Assembly: GCA_920105625.2 (NCBI GenBank) | Contig: OV050030.1 | Location: forward strand, 411,013,034-411,077,033 | Direction: 5' to 3' | Origin: Clusia tigrina | Lineage: Eukaryota; Arthropoda; Insecta; Diptera; Clusiidae | DNA length: 64,000 bases | Part shown: in pieces, positions 36,236 to 47,566 of the stretch | How positions within the stretch are numbered: the stretch's first letter is position 1 | How the letters are laid out: each line of letters starts with the position of its first letter | Notes under the pieces: generated by a model | Seen by the model: the letters and a program-made list of their open reading frames with translations, nothing else | The model's database searches: none | What the model was told of the DNA's origin: nothing | Made by a program: the position numbers and the translations under genes

Positions 36236-38046
36236 TTAATTGGGATTTAAGCCTTTTTAAGACCTCAATAAATGACAAAGTAGAGTACCTGGATTCTAAC
36301 ATTAAGCAACTTTTCGTTGAATTTGTTCCGGAAAGAGTGCGCCATGGAAAGCGGCCTTGGTTTAACAATAAAATAGAGACATTAATAGACTTATTTGACG
36401 CAGCATATAAACGATGGAAACATTACAAGATATCCCTTTTTTCACGAAACATATAAAAACTTTAGAAGACAGGTCATAAAGGAGGTGAGGATTGCTAAAT
36501 GTAAATATTATGAGGGTAAATTCTCCAATGCTGTAAGTAGCAATCAGACGTTGGGCGCATTGGCTTGAGGAAGAGCGGTGCACTTCCAAATATTGATTTT
36601 GATCTTAGCCTCCCGATCGAACCAGTACATGGGAATAGTTTTTTAGATTCTTGTGGTCTTGTGTCTTCTGATTGTATGTTTGGTTTTGGTGGTGTAGAAG
36701 AGTCGGATGTGTTGGAGTGTTTTCTGAGTGTAAAGTCGATAGCTTGTGGTACTGATGAGATTCATCCCGTTTTTGTTAAAGCACTTCTTCCTGGGCTGCT
36801 TCCAGTCATCATGACGTCAACATTTCCAACATGTTGGAAGGTAGCAAAAATTCCACCCACACCACAATCAGACAATGACTACCGACCAATTGCTACTTCG
36901 CCATATTTATCTAAAGTATTTGAATTACTTATGGCTAAACAAATGAGGAAATTTTTATCGGGAAATGGGATTATCACTGAAAGACAATCTGGTTTTTCAC
37001 CAAAGCGGAGCTGCATAACAGCCCTAATTGATGTAGTGGAAGATATTCGGGTAACACTTTACTCTAATAGGATGTGTTTCTTGACACTGTTGGACCATTC
37101 TAAAGCATTTGACTGTGCTGACCATGATATTTTATATGCAAAACTATTGAAAATGTATAACTTCTCACCCACTGTATAACTTCGTACTTCACAGATAGAA
37201 CGCAAGCGGTGTAGCAGTACTGCTGTGGCTTCTAATTTTCCTTCTGTGGCTCGCGGTGTGCCACAGGGCTTTATTTCGGGTCCACTTCTCTTTGGCTTAT
37301 ACATAAATAACCTGCCGACTGACTTACATTATTGTAATATTCAAATGTATGCTGATGACGTCCAAATTTACGTCAGTTACACACCGAACGAAGTTGTCGA
37401 CTGTGTCACCAAGGGCAGGAAGGAATGGTTTGTGTCTAAATCCGGCTAAATCTGAGTGTTTGGTGATCTACAAGAAACACTTCGTAACCGCGGGTCTCCC
37501 TGGGATATTTATGCATTCGTCGGCAATTAAGTATGCAAATGTGATTAAAAATTTGGAAGGCATATTTGATGGTACTCTATCGTGGAATAATCATATTACA
37601 GTAACGGTTGGTAAAGTCTATGGTATGCTGCGATCCCTATGCGCTACGCAATAGTTTACTCCTCTCAGGATTAGAATGATACTAGCCAAGTCCTACCTTC
37701 TCCCAATTATGTTGTATGATGCATTAAACTCAATGTGTTATTTAACACTATAACGAGGTACATTTATGGTTTAAGGCGAAAAGATCATGTGTTTGGATGC
37801 GCAAAGGAACTTTTTCATATCACATTCGATCAGCTTCTTGGCACTCGAAGTATTCTCGTGTTGCATAAGATTATTTGCTCTCAGGAGCCTCCATATTTGT
37901 TTAGGCGCCTTAAATTCACTCACTCTGGCCGTTCTAACCGGTTTGTCCTGTTGAGACATTCCTCACTTATGTCTGATTATCAACTTTTCGTTAATGCTGT
38001 AAGACTTTGGTATTCACTGTACGGATGCAAGGTTTGGCAAAGCTAA
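36236..38046 (+). pseudogene. CR1-like reverse transcriptase, broken
   Basis: The linker shows VPERVRHGKRPWFNNKI. The RT fingers show KSIACGTDEIHPVF, NDYRPIATSPYLSKVFELL and QSGFSPKRSCITALIDVVED; the palm has LLDHSKAFDCADHDIL, GVPQGFISGPLLF and MYADDVQIYV. The C-terminal part shows LNPAKSECLVIY, TRYIYGLRRKDHVFG and LRRLKF-like text. Reading requires frame changes near 36460-36560, 37400 and 37660-37740, and stops occur at 37177 and elsewhere. The YADD catalytic box is intact but no long protein is possible. Confidence 0.88.
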
Positions 38047-38220
38047 TCTATTCAAAATTGAGCTTAATAAACACTTTCAGGGACAAAGATGTGGGTTGTA
38101 TGTGACTGCGTAGACTGTTTATATGTATGTATCCTTTTGTGACTAATAACAAATTTAAAGCTGTATTTTATTCAAAGCTATATTGTATTGATGAATTGTA
38201 AGAATGCGTATTGTATTATG
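36236..38220 (+). mobile_element. CR1-like LINE, 5'-truncated, dead
   Basis: A reverse-transcriptase-bearing LINE without RNase H. It begins in the linker after the endonuclease and ends in an AT-rich UTR with TGTATTG-type repeats near 38180-38220. It is homologous to the LINE at 54483-61250 (shared TRYxYGLRxxDH block in the C-terminal domain). The clade (CR1 group within the Jockey superfamily) is judged by motif style. Confidence 0.8.
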
Positions 38221-41200
38221 TAAACCGCCCGGTTAAAAAGAATCTCTCCAACATATTTAATAGTGGACGAGGTTTCAGTCAAGGTTATATTTCCAGACGA
38301 TTTCTTCAACTTATTAACGGAGAAAGAGTTGAACAACTCCGACAATATACTCGCATTACAATCGTAAATACCTCTTTATACAAGTATATATATTAATAAA
38401 TATTTCCAGATATGTATGTTACTAGATTAGAAACTATATTGCACTCACATTCAGCAGTAGTACCAATCCTTCTGCTTATTACGAACGATGTGCTGCGAGC
38501 CATTAAAAACTTGATCTCTCTATTTTCCATGGAGGACTTTTGCAAACTACTCTTTTCAATTTCTGGTTCTGCGTCATTCACGCTGCTTCCTACACTTTTA
38601 TGTCCCCTTAGTTCACTGCAGAGTTTTTATATCCGCCTGCATGGCGGTAAATTCAGGAAATATCCTTTTAAATTTCATTGCCAACTGAAGGAACTCAATC
38701 GGGAAATTATTTTTCAGTTGCTGTCAAATTTCGGAAATGAAAACTGCAACTTTTTCAATAACAATGAACTCAAATGGAGTCACTGATTGCGGAAAAGAGC
38801 TCAAGTCAACGGAGAGTAGCTCCGTAAATATGGCATCAAAATATGTTGAGAAACATAAATATATAATAACACAAAAAAGTTGAAAAACTGTTGAATACCA
38901 TTTGTGACACGCCTCCTTAAGTGTCACAAAGCCAACGCTCGATTATGGAAATATTTCAACGTCATGACAAAACTTCAATAAACAAAAATTATGCCAATTT
39001 AGCTAAAGCTGCCGAAAACAGAAAGTTTATGCCAACAAAAAAAAAAGAATAATAATAATAAATAAATAAAGTAAGCAAAACAGGAAGAAAATCCGTCGAC
39101 AAGTTGACAAGGATATAAAGAAGCCAAAAATCTGGCAAACTTTTTTCTCATCCTACTTTGCCATCTGTTAGTGAACTGAACTAACAACTCTTGAAAAGAA
39201 CGCAACTGCCGTATCAGCAGTAGCTGAGCACAATGAAGCCGCCCACTTAAGCTGGCGCACACAAAAGATGCGTCACACCCCACGCCCAACTCTACGCCGT
39301 CGATTGGACTGTTGCCAAATTGACACATTTTTGAATTAGCTAATAACGAAATTATTAAACTGAATAATGGCGCCCTCCACGCCCCACTTCATCATGTCGG
39401 CGCACTTAATCGTGACCTCATTAATGGATGAAACGCACCGACGCGCTGCACAGAGCACACAGGGCGAACACAAGCAAATCTCAAAGATTCCGAGGAGGAA
39501 TTTATTGCGCTGATGTTGCTTTGTTTGAGCGCCTGGTATCTTGTAGTGAGCATGTGTATTTGCGTGAGTTTGTGTTTGTGTGGGAAAGTAAGGCATTGTG
39601 CAGTAGGAAAGTACTTCTTTGTTTTTCCAGCATTGCCGTTGCTTGGCATGGCAGGCACAATCATTCTTTGTGCATCAAAGGACACAAACAAACGCTTAGG
39701 GAGACTTGTTCGCTCGCTGAATCAGGACATCTGAGGACAATGCACAGTTATGCGTTCCATATACAAAAGTGGATTATTTCAGCTCGAAAAATGAGAGTAA
39801 TATAAGGACAGGAACATTTCACTGGAGACTCACCGAGCCTTCACATAGAAATTTCGAACGCTGAAATGTGGAAGAAAACCAATTACTTTAAATCGATTTT
39901 ATTTGTGTCCTTGGTGTAGTTGTATACTTAACAGTCAGACAGTTCTTGCGGTGGTTGCTTAACGTCCCTCCTAGAGATGTTGTAAAATGTCCTTATATTT
40001 CTATTTGCTCTTCTAGTCGAAGAACTCAATTGCTAGTAGTGAATTCTCCTTTTCATACAGCATAAATTTTTGATAAGAAATAAATACTAATATTGTTCCG
40101 AAAATTAGTTTCCCACAAATAGTTCGAACACTAAATTGTAAAAGGTCATGTTTAAGTTCTTTTTAATTATAAACATTTATTTAAAATATTTTCAATTAAG
40201 AGGTAATTGACTGACTACTCTAAACTAGCCTGACTGAACCAATGAGACCAATCCTTAACACTGCAGATGCAATCGTCTCATCTTAGTGGCTATGCCAGCT
40301 GGGGTAAGAACATTATGTAAGCTTGAGTCCTTTTTCAGACAGGTTATTTAATAATTTAACGCCTGTTTTTCATTTAGAAAGGAGCATAACCAGAGAAATG
40401 CCGAGTGCTTCCCACATAAGATGAGACATCTCCAATTACAAAGATTGGCTGACAAGAACGGAAATACGAGTAATGTCGAGTACTCTGTGCATTACTTCGG
40501 AATCAGCTAAACAAAATGATTGCTGAAAGACACTTTGGGTCCCCTGAAAATGTTGTTTTATCATCTCAATTTACCAGTTCCTGCAACTCCAGGATATGCA
40601 AAAAACAGGAAGATGTGAATTTTCAAATGATCAATTGGGTTCCATTAGAATTTTACCTGATTTCAAAACTTAAATCTTCTCTGGCCGGAATACAATTTCA
40701 TTCCAATTATGACATCGTCAGCGCCTTATAGTAAATGGCTATTTTAAGGACCTCCCATACGATCACTTCTGGGAAGAGATTTGTAATGGAGAAAAGATTG
40801 GAAAACTCCATTCATCTCAGGCCGGATTAGGTAAACAAATGCTTTTAGTCAAAGGGAAGAATTATTTCAAGAGTGTACCCTGGACGACTTCACGACTAGT
40901 CCAGAGTGACTTACATCAATCAAATCAAATTTAAGTCATTCCTTCATTAATTTTACTTAATTTTTACTATGGGAAATATTCAATTTTGCCTGACACCCAC
41001 TCAATATCCAGCAGTCACCTCAAATGCTATCCACCCACTTACTATGTGGGATTTGAGCACTGTGCTGCGCAGTAGGTGGCTCGCGGTAAAAGTAGTTCAA
41101 GGCTGTGTTAAGCTAAAGTGGATTACAGCCGCCTGTTGATTGTAAACAGCTTTTGAACAAACACACACGCACACACTCCCACACACACGTCAACACACAA

Positions 41201-42419
41201 ACACAATTACATAATTCCAAAGTGCTTTTGTGTGTACGCGTGCGAGGTTTGTGGAGTGCGCCGTTAAAATTAAAAACCAAAAATTGCGAGTACAATTAAT
41301 TCCACGAGCAGTTGGCATGATTGCTGTGGCAAAAGTTATTGAAAGTTTTCATTGCACGCACGTGTAAACGCTTTGCACGCTAACAAAGTTGTGGATAATT
41401 CCAACTGTGTACACACCTCTCACATTCGCCCCAAACACACATTCCTGTGAGTCGGCCCCGTGGAGTGCTTGTTGCACTGTATCTGTGGAAAATTGAGGCA
41501 AAGTTTTAGCAAGATTCTCACACCCAATAATTCGCGCCGGTTGGCAGGAGCAGCAGTGGCTGAAATGTGAGCAGCATATTGAATTGTGCTGTGCGGAGCT
41601 GCTACGTGTCTGATACACTTGATTTTATTATCCTGTCGATATTTGTTATTTTGATTTGTGGCACAATGTAGTCTTCTTTTTGCACAAGCAGCCGCTTGCT
41701 TCACACGCATTCAATTGCGAGAATAATGTCAACGGTCTTTTTGTCTGCCACCTCAGTTCTTGGTATGTTTATAATATTTTTTCTTTTGGCTTTTGTTTGG
41801 TTTGTTTCTGATGAAATTCTCTTTTGTTTTAACTGAGGAATGATTCATAAATTCCACACTCCCTAAGGAATACTTTTCACACACCAGTAGAACTTAATTA
41901 GTGCATTGAACCTCCTAACTAATTCTTATGAAGAATGTTTCGAATCACTCGAATGACATATAATTCCAATGAGTTATGTATCATGGAGGGGCCACAGAAC
42001 AGTCAGTACATTTCCATTCCAAAATATGTTTTGCAACTCATCGACTTTCTGCTCTACTATACTGATAATACAGATGTTATGTGAGTACTTTTACTATGCC
42101 TTGCTTTAGAATCGAAATTTGGGAGTATGAATCAAACTCACATATTTATGATTGTGTACAGGCCTCATACTTTGAACTGAGGAGTCAACATGAATTGTCT
42201 TAATAAAAGTGAAGAGTTCCATCAAAATGGAACCACTCAAATGTGATATCTTGGCACAACTGAAGCGTTCCTGGCTTATGAGGAACAATTGAATATATTT
42301 CTTCTCATTGCCTCAATAAGGAATTGTCCCCAATGATGGTAGTAGATGGCAAACTTTCTTGAAGTAGTATGAAAACTAATATTTTGTATTTCGAGGAGCA
42401 TTTAATATTTGACCTATTC
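38221..42419 (-). other. Elk intron sequence, no genes
   Basis: About 4.2 kb of intron. It contains an AAT/AAAT run at 39046-39069 and CA-rich text at 41160-41205. Overlapping open frames around 39336-39805 and 41113-41710 occur on both strands, lack domains and look like chance. Confidence 0.4.
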
Positions 42420-42480
42420 TTCCCTAAGTTGAACACACTTTTCGTACCTTTGCTCCAGCTTTTGAATCCTTTCTAATTAA
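42420..42480 (-). pseudogene. Possible remnant of a mariner-like transposase C-terminus
   Basis: On the minus strand one frame gives KLEQRYEKCVQLREE followed by a stop. It resembles the family C-terminus (compare KLEYRLTKCVEVNGDYGEK in the mariner at 9354-10403). No catalytic region is visible beside it. This is a low-certainty relic call. Confidence 0.3.
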
Positions 42481-42543
42481 TCCTCCTTTATAAAAAAGTT
42501 TATGAAGTCATTATTATTATCGGTTTCTCGCGTTTTGTGTTTA

Positions 42544-43217
42544 GGAATCACATGAAATTCTGTTGCAGTCAATTTTAGCACTTCAGGTGCATGTTCGATC
42601 ATTTGGAATATCAATTGGTTCAGTTTTTCACCTATCAAGAACTGGAATGAACTACTGCATCGTTTGGTGGAACAATTTGTAGTTCCTGGCTAAACCAGAT
42701 CATCTTTTAACAATCATTTCCTTCAACTAGTCCCGAAGTGATGCACATATGAATCATTTTTCCGTTTTCAAGTAGTCAGTCCTTATAATTGATTACGTCT
42801 CTAAGCTGGAACGACTCGAACACAAATCTCTTTCGCTCTGTGCCCTTCCAAAACAAAGATTTGGATCACACTACAGTTTTGGAATCACATGAAATTCTCT
42901 TGCAGCCAAATTTGGTACTTCAGGTGCATGTTCGATCATTTGGAATATCAATTGGTTCAGTTCTTCACCTATCAAGCAATGGAATGAACTACTGAATCGT
43001 GAAGGTGGAACAATTTGAAGTTCCTGGCTAAACCAGAACTCCTTTCAACAATCATATCCTTCAGCTGGTCCCGAGCTGATGCACGTATTCATCATTGTTC
43101 CGTTTTCAAGTAGTCAGTCTTTATAATTGATTACGTCTCTAAGCTTGAATGACTTGAATAGAAATCTCCTTGGAGGTGTTCCCTTCCAAAGCAAAGATTT
43201 GGATCACGCTACAAACC
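42544..43217. repeat. Tandem duplication, two units of 337 bp
   Basis: GGAATCACATGAAATTCT begins at 42544 and at 42881. The shared blocks TGCATGTTCGATCATTTGGA, ATCAATTGGTTCAG, CCGTTTTCAAGTAGTCAGTC and TTATAATTGATTACGTCTCT stay in register through both units, with small indels and substitutions. No protein is read with confidence. Confidence 0.9.
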
Positions 43218-44440
43218 GCAATTTTATACAACTTTTTTACTGCTACTAAATTTGAACACCTGTCTACCCAACTAATTTATCACTGAATGAATTTAATCAA
43301 GTGAAGGATGAACCTGTACTCCGATATATATAAATTGTCCTTTCATAAAAAAACGTTGACACATGATAAATATTAAATCTGACCTTTAACCTATTGAAGG
43401 ATGGAATTGTTCTCTGATATATATTCACCTCTCTTTCCCTCAGAACGCTCCTACATAATACACATTTTATGCCGCTTCCTTACTTATAAACCTTAACAAC
43501 ACTTTCTATAAAATGATCCAGTTATTCACCTGGTATAACTCTACGAAACATAAATTACTGTTGTTCATCCCCTAATTCTATAAAACGAAACGAAAGTTCA
43601 TGCTGAGAAACACACGATAATCTTTAACGGGTCCTTTCAACCTCACTACCGACCCACTGCTGACTTTTTGGTACATTTTACTATTAGCTTCTATATAGAA
43701 GTTGACACCTTCTCAGGTCAGAATAACTTCACCTCTATGTAAGTAGTCTATTTTCGCATTATACTAACCTAATAAGTTCTCAGCTAATGCAAAGGACCTG
43801 ATAGTAAATTGTACTAAGTACTCATCAGTCACCTAGGACAGACCAGACAGATCAGTATAGTAGGACAGACCTCTTAGTAGAGGTAATAGTCGAATTAGTT
43901 GTATCAAAGTTACCTTAAGAAATACAAATATAGCCCATAAAATGGGGATATACTTTTACGGCCCACCATTAAGTTGTATTAAACGAGACGACCAATCACT
44001 GTGGCCCTACTAATGATGACATAATTGGATTAGAAATGCTACGAGTCCTACCCACTCCACTGATTACGGCAACATACGAGTATTTAGTGTACAACGCACA
44101 AGCAATTTAGTCAAACGAGTTACGTGTACTTTATTTGGAAATTCTCTTTGAACACACTCGTAAATGTGTTAATTTCGTGCAGACACGTGTTCAGTTCATG
44201 TAGAAATGTTTCTTCCAGGCAGTAAACATTACAACACTACTCTGCACAATAAGTGAAGAGTATTCGAAGCATTCCGTAAATGTTTCTGCCCGCAGTTATG
44301 AGTCTATCAAAAGCAATACACAGCATCTACCTTGTTATACTAACTGCCAGAAGGCGAAAAGAACCACACCCACCCCAAGTTCGAGTATTTCTATTACAAC
44401 AGTAAACATAGTATTATTGCTAGGTTAGTATTGGAGCAGC
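43218..44440 (-). other. Elk intron sequence, no feature seen
   Basis: Non-coding AT-rich intron. No exon, RNA gene or repeat recognised. Confidence 0.4.
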
Positions 44441-44508
44441 TGCCGTTGCCGTTGTCCTTACCGTTGCCCTTGTCCTTACCGTTGCCGTTGTCCTTACCAT
44501 TGCCATTC
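44441..44508. repeat. 18-bp minisatellite, about 3.5 copies
   Basis: The unit GTTGCCGTTGTCCTTACC recurs at 44445, 44463 (one change) and 44481, then decays to ATTGCCATTC. It lies about 290 bp downstream of an Elk exon, inside the intron. Confidence 0.9.
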
Positions 44509-44794
44509 AACGAAATCGTTTTCACACAAATTCCCTTCCGCATCGTCACTTTTGTTTTAATAACTCTCTGGAAGATAAATTAATAATTTGTGAGCTCAAT
44601 GGCGCTGCTCTATCGGCAGAGAACGTGCTGGAAACTCATTTCAGAACTCGCCGTGACGGTACTTATTGCAATTTTTAATTACAGTTACAATTCTTTGGTC
44701 CCTTGTTCGTTCGACATTTCATCATTCCTGATTGCTTTTGTACGAGTAGTTTACTGTGAGCGTGTATTCTGTTCGATTGTTTTGCTGCACTTAC

Positions 44795-44914
44795 CGTCTT
44801 TCTTGTAGAAAATCACTTCCAACTTTAGTTCGGTCTTATTCATCAGACTTTTTTCGATTTGCTGTTTGTGCTCGTCTTTGGTTTCCGGCCCATACAGGAA
44901 ATGACACGAACATC
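44795..44914 (-). CDS. Elk: Elk exon (central PAS domain)
   Basis: One split Gly codon, 39 codons, one trailing base. The acceptor is ACAG before 44914; the donor GTAAGT begins at 44794. Residues are CSCHFLYGPETKDEHKQQIE, then KSLMNKTELKLEVIFYKKD. CSCxFLYGPET is a hallmark of the ELK PAS domain. Both flanking introns interrupt Gly codons in phase 1 (G before, GGT after), matching the neighbouring exons exactly. A long intron of 10,256 bp follows. Confidence 0.96.
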
Positions 44915-45106
44915 CTGTTTGTAGCGTCGATGTCAAGAGCAATAGAAAAAGTAAAGAAACAAAAAAAAGTAAGAAATAAATGGATATTTTTCAATAAATC
45001 CCGTAAATTGAAAAAACCAATTCATTTTATAAATTTTACATATTTTTTTGCTTTGTTTTATATTTATTTTTCTGTTTGTTTATTTTTCATATTTTTTGTT
45101 GCTCAC

Positions 45107-45217
45107 CCTTCTGCATTATCTGAGCCCGCGAATATCCTGTCAAATCCACGAAGCCATCCGAACAATAAACAATTGGATTGCCATTTGCCTGCGCATTGCC
45201 GAGCACAAAATTTGAAT
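45107..45217 (-). CDS. Elk: Elk exon (N-terminal PAS domain), first readable
   Basis: Two bases of a split codon, 36 codons and one trailing base. The acceptor is CCCACAG before 45217, and the donor GTGAGC begins at 45106. Residues are [20 protein letters not shown], then [16 protein letters not shown]. This is the PAS core seen in Elk and vertebrate KCNH3/4/8. The intron to the next exon is 192 bp. The start codon and PAS-cap residues must come from an upstream exon to the right, which I could not find up to 64000. Confidence 0.96.
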
Positions 45218-47111
45218 CTGTGGGAGAAACGAAAGGAAAGAGGAATCATGAGAAAAATGTTCGATACCAATGTTGTACATTAGGGATAATGGCATGTTTA
45301 TATCCTGCCTAAAAGTGTATATGGCATTAAAGTATTAAGTTTATATGGGAGCGTGCTTGTAGTGACGAACAAAATCAAAGGGAGCAGCCAGAGCGGCAAT
45401 TTTCCAATTGCTTTTGAGCATTGTCCTGCTGTGTAAACGAATGCAAACGAACGTTTGGTGTGGAATGAGCCTGGTGACTGGGATTTTGTTTAAATTGTGA
45501 AAATAAAATCAAATTAATAAACAGTGAAAAGTCGAATTGAATTAAAGAAAATCTGAGGGAAACCTTTTCTTCTTTTTTTGTTAGAATTTCCTTCTTTGTT
45601 GTGTTTTTCTTTTGCATGAAAAACGATATAATTTAATTTTAATCGAGTCGCAAACAAAGAGTTAAGAAATCGGTTTATTTTCGGATGGGCAACAACCTTG
45701 GCCTTGCTTTGGACACTCAATTTTTAGGGTGTTGTTTCGCTCACAAGAAAAACCATTCAACAAATGGAAATGGCAAACTCAGTTCACTGGTCTAGTTTAA
45801 GGACTGACTTCAAATTCGTCCTGCACTCTTTAAGGTTTCTATTTTTTGTTTAACCATGAAGTTATTTATGAGACTTTGCCCACAAAATTCCGTTGTTTAA
45901 CGCACATTTCACTAAGCACATTGACGTCCTGCAACCCCAAGCATTGACCTTTAGTCTCATAGAGTGGCAGGTCTCCTATATTTATTATGATTCCGCAGAT
46001 ATTACTGTGCCAATAAATCAAATATAAAATAAAATACCTATAAAATAACACTCCTAATAGGATAGGGACATGTGCACATTAGTGTTTGTGTTCCTTTATT
46101 GGTGTATGAGAGTGTCTACCACAGCATTCAAGGAAACTCCGTACCAATATTGGTTTTATACCCAGTTTTATTGCTATGAAAGGAAATATTTGCTTCTCTT
46201 TGCTACTGACTTCTCGCAGATTCTGTATTTTTGCGAGCTGGTTGTTTTCGTTTTCATTTTTATGTCCTTCCTTTTTAATGTAAAATTTCGTACAGGTACA
46301 GGACACAGCAACGAGGGTAAAGAACAACCAAACACAGCTCCTAGTAAAATTGATATTTGTGGTATTTTTATATGAAATATTTTTTATGCCACGTAATGAA
46401 AAACATAAATATTTGTGAAAACAAATGATATGAGCTAGCAGCGCGTAGTTAAATACAGCACAACAAACAACAACAAGAAAGATTAATGGCACTTAATTTC
46501 GCTGGCACATGTTTGGATAGTTGTCAGACGTGACAGAGTTGACATTGAAATAAGAAATATATCAATTTGGAGCTTATTTTTGACAGACTTTTGAAATTTC
46601 TGATGGTGTGATGAACGTTTCTCTTTTGGGGTCCACAAAAGTGACAGCGACAACGCAATTTAAAGTATTGTGGCATGGCACAAATTTCATGCCAATGTGT
46701 GTAGAGTGAAATTGCAAACAGCAGAAAGGCATCAAGGACATATTTCGGTGAACCGTTTTAATATTTAATAAGGTTGCAGGTGCGATATGTGAGAGGAATA
46801 ATTCAGCGCTTAATAGTGATGACATTGTTGCCACTAACTGAGCCGCATCTATTGATGCAGATATCAGGATGCGTCTTACAGTCGAATGTGTTCAGAAAGT
46901 CTTACAGCAAGAAATGACATGGCCTCCATCAAGTGTAGGTGGTGATTTGACAATGAGCATGTAAATCAGTTATACAATGGAAGACAGATCCTGACGTAAC
47001 ATTTAATTACGATTCCTGTTATGAGATCCCCTGTAAATACTTTCTGTGACCATAGCAATTATTTCTCAATTATTTTCATATTCATATTCAGTGTTTTTAT
47101 TAATAATTTTC
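45218..47111 (-). other. Region upstream of the first readable Elk exon
   Basis: Presumed Elk intron. T-rich and A-rich stretches flank the exon. Overlapping open frames on both strands near 46070-46492 have no domain. No upstream Elk exon was recognised. Confidence 0.4.
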
Positions 47112-47320
47112 TGAAAAGAAGAGACTGAAACGAAGAGACTGAAAAGAAGAGACTGACAAGAAGAGGCTGAAAAGAAAAGACTGACATGAAGAGACTGACA
47201 AGAAGAGACTGACAAGAGAGGCTGACAAGAAGAGACTGACAAGAAGAGACTGACAAGAAGAGGCTGAAAACAAGAGACTGAAAGGAAGACACAGACAAGA
47301 AGAGACTGAAAAGAAGAGAC
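47112..47320. repeat. 14-bp minisatellite, 15 units
   Basis: The unit TGACAAGAAGAGAC or TGAAAAGAAGAGAC is repeated 15 times (fourteen of 14 bp and one of 13 bp). The C/A at position 4 and the G/A near the end vary. All three minus-strand frames are open through it (Ser-Leu-Phe-rich), because the unit contains no reverse stop in any phase. That is a property of the repeat, not evidence for a gene. Confidence 0.95.
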
Positions 47321-47527
47321 TGCAAAGGAACGCTGCCACACAGATATGATGAAATTATTTCAAAGGCTTCGAAACATTCGCACAAAAGCAATAAGAAGAG
47401 AGCAATAGACTTCTGGCAAAAAAAAGTCACTAATGCGGAAGCAAAAAAGTCACCGTTTCCCCCAAAGAAATTTAATACAGCTCGCACACAGAAGCATACT
47501 CCATATACATATACACATGCATACATA

Positions 47528-47529
<2 letters not shown>

Positions 47530-47565
<36 letters not shown>
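47530..47565. repeat. (CA)n microsatellite
   Basis: Eighteen uninterrupted CA/AC dinucleotides. Confidence 0.97.

Positions 47566-47566
<1 letters not shown>

Noticed and set aside
47059..47562. 167-codon minus-strand open frame rich in Ser, Leu and Phe
   Set aside because: It is generated by a 14-bp minisatellite that is open in all three reverse frames, plus a CA repeat. There is no domain.
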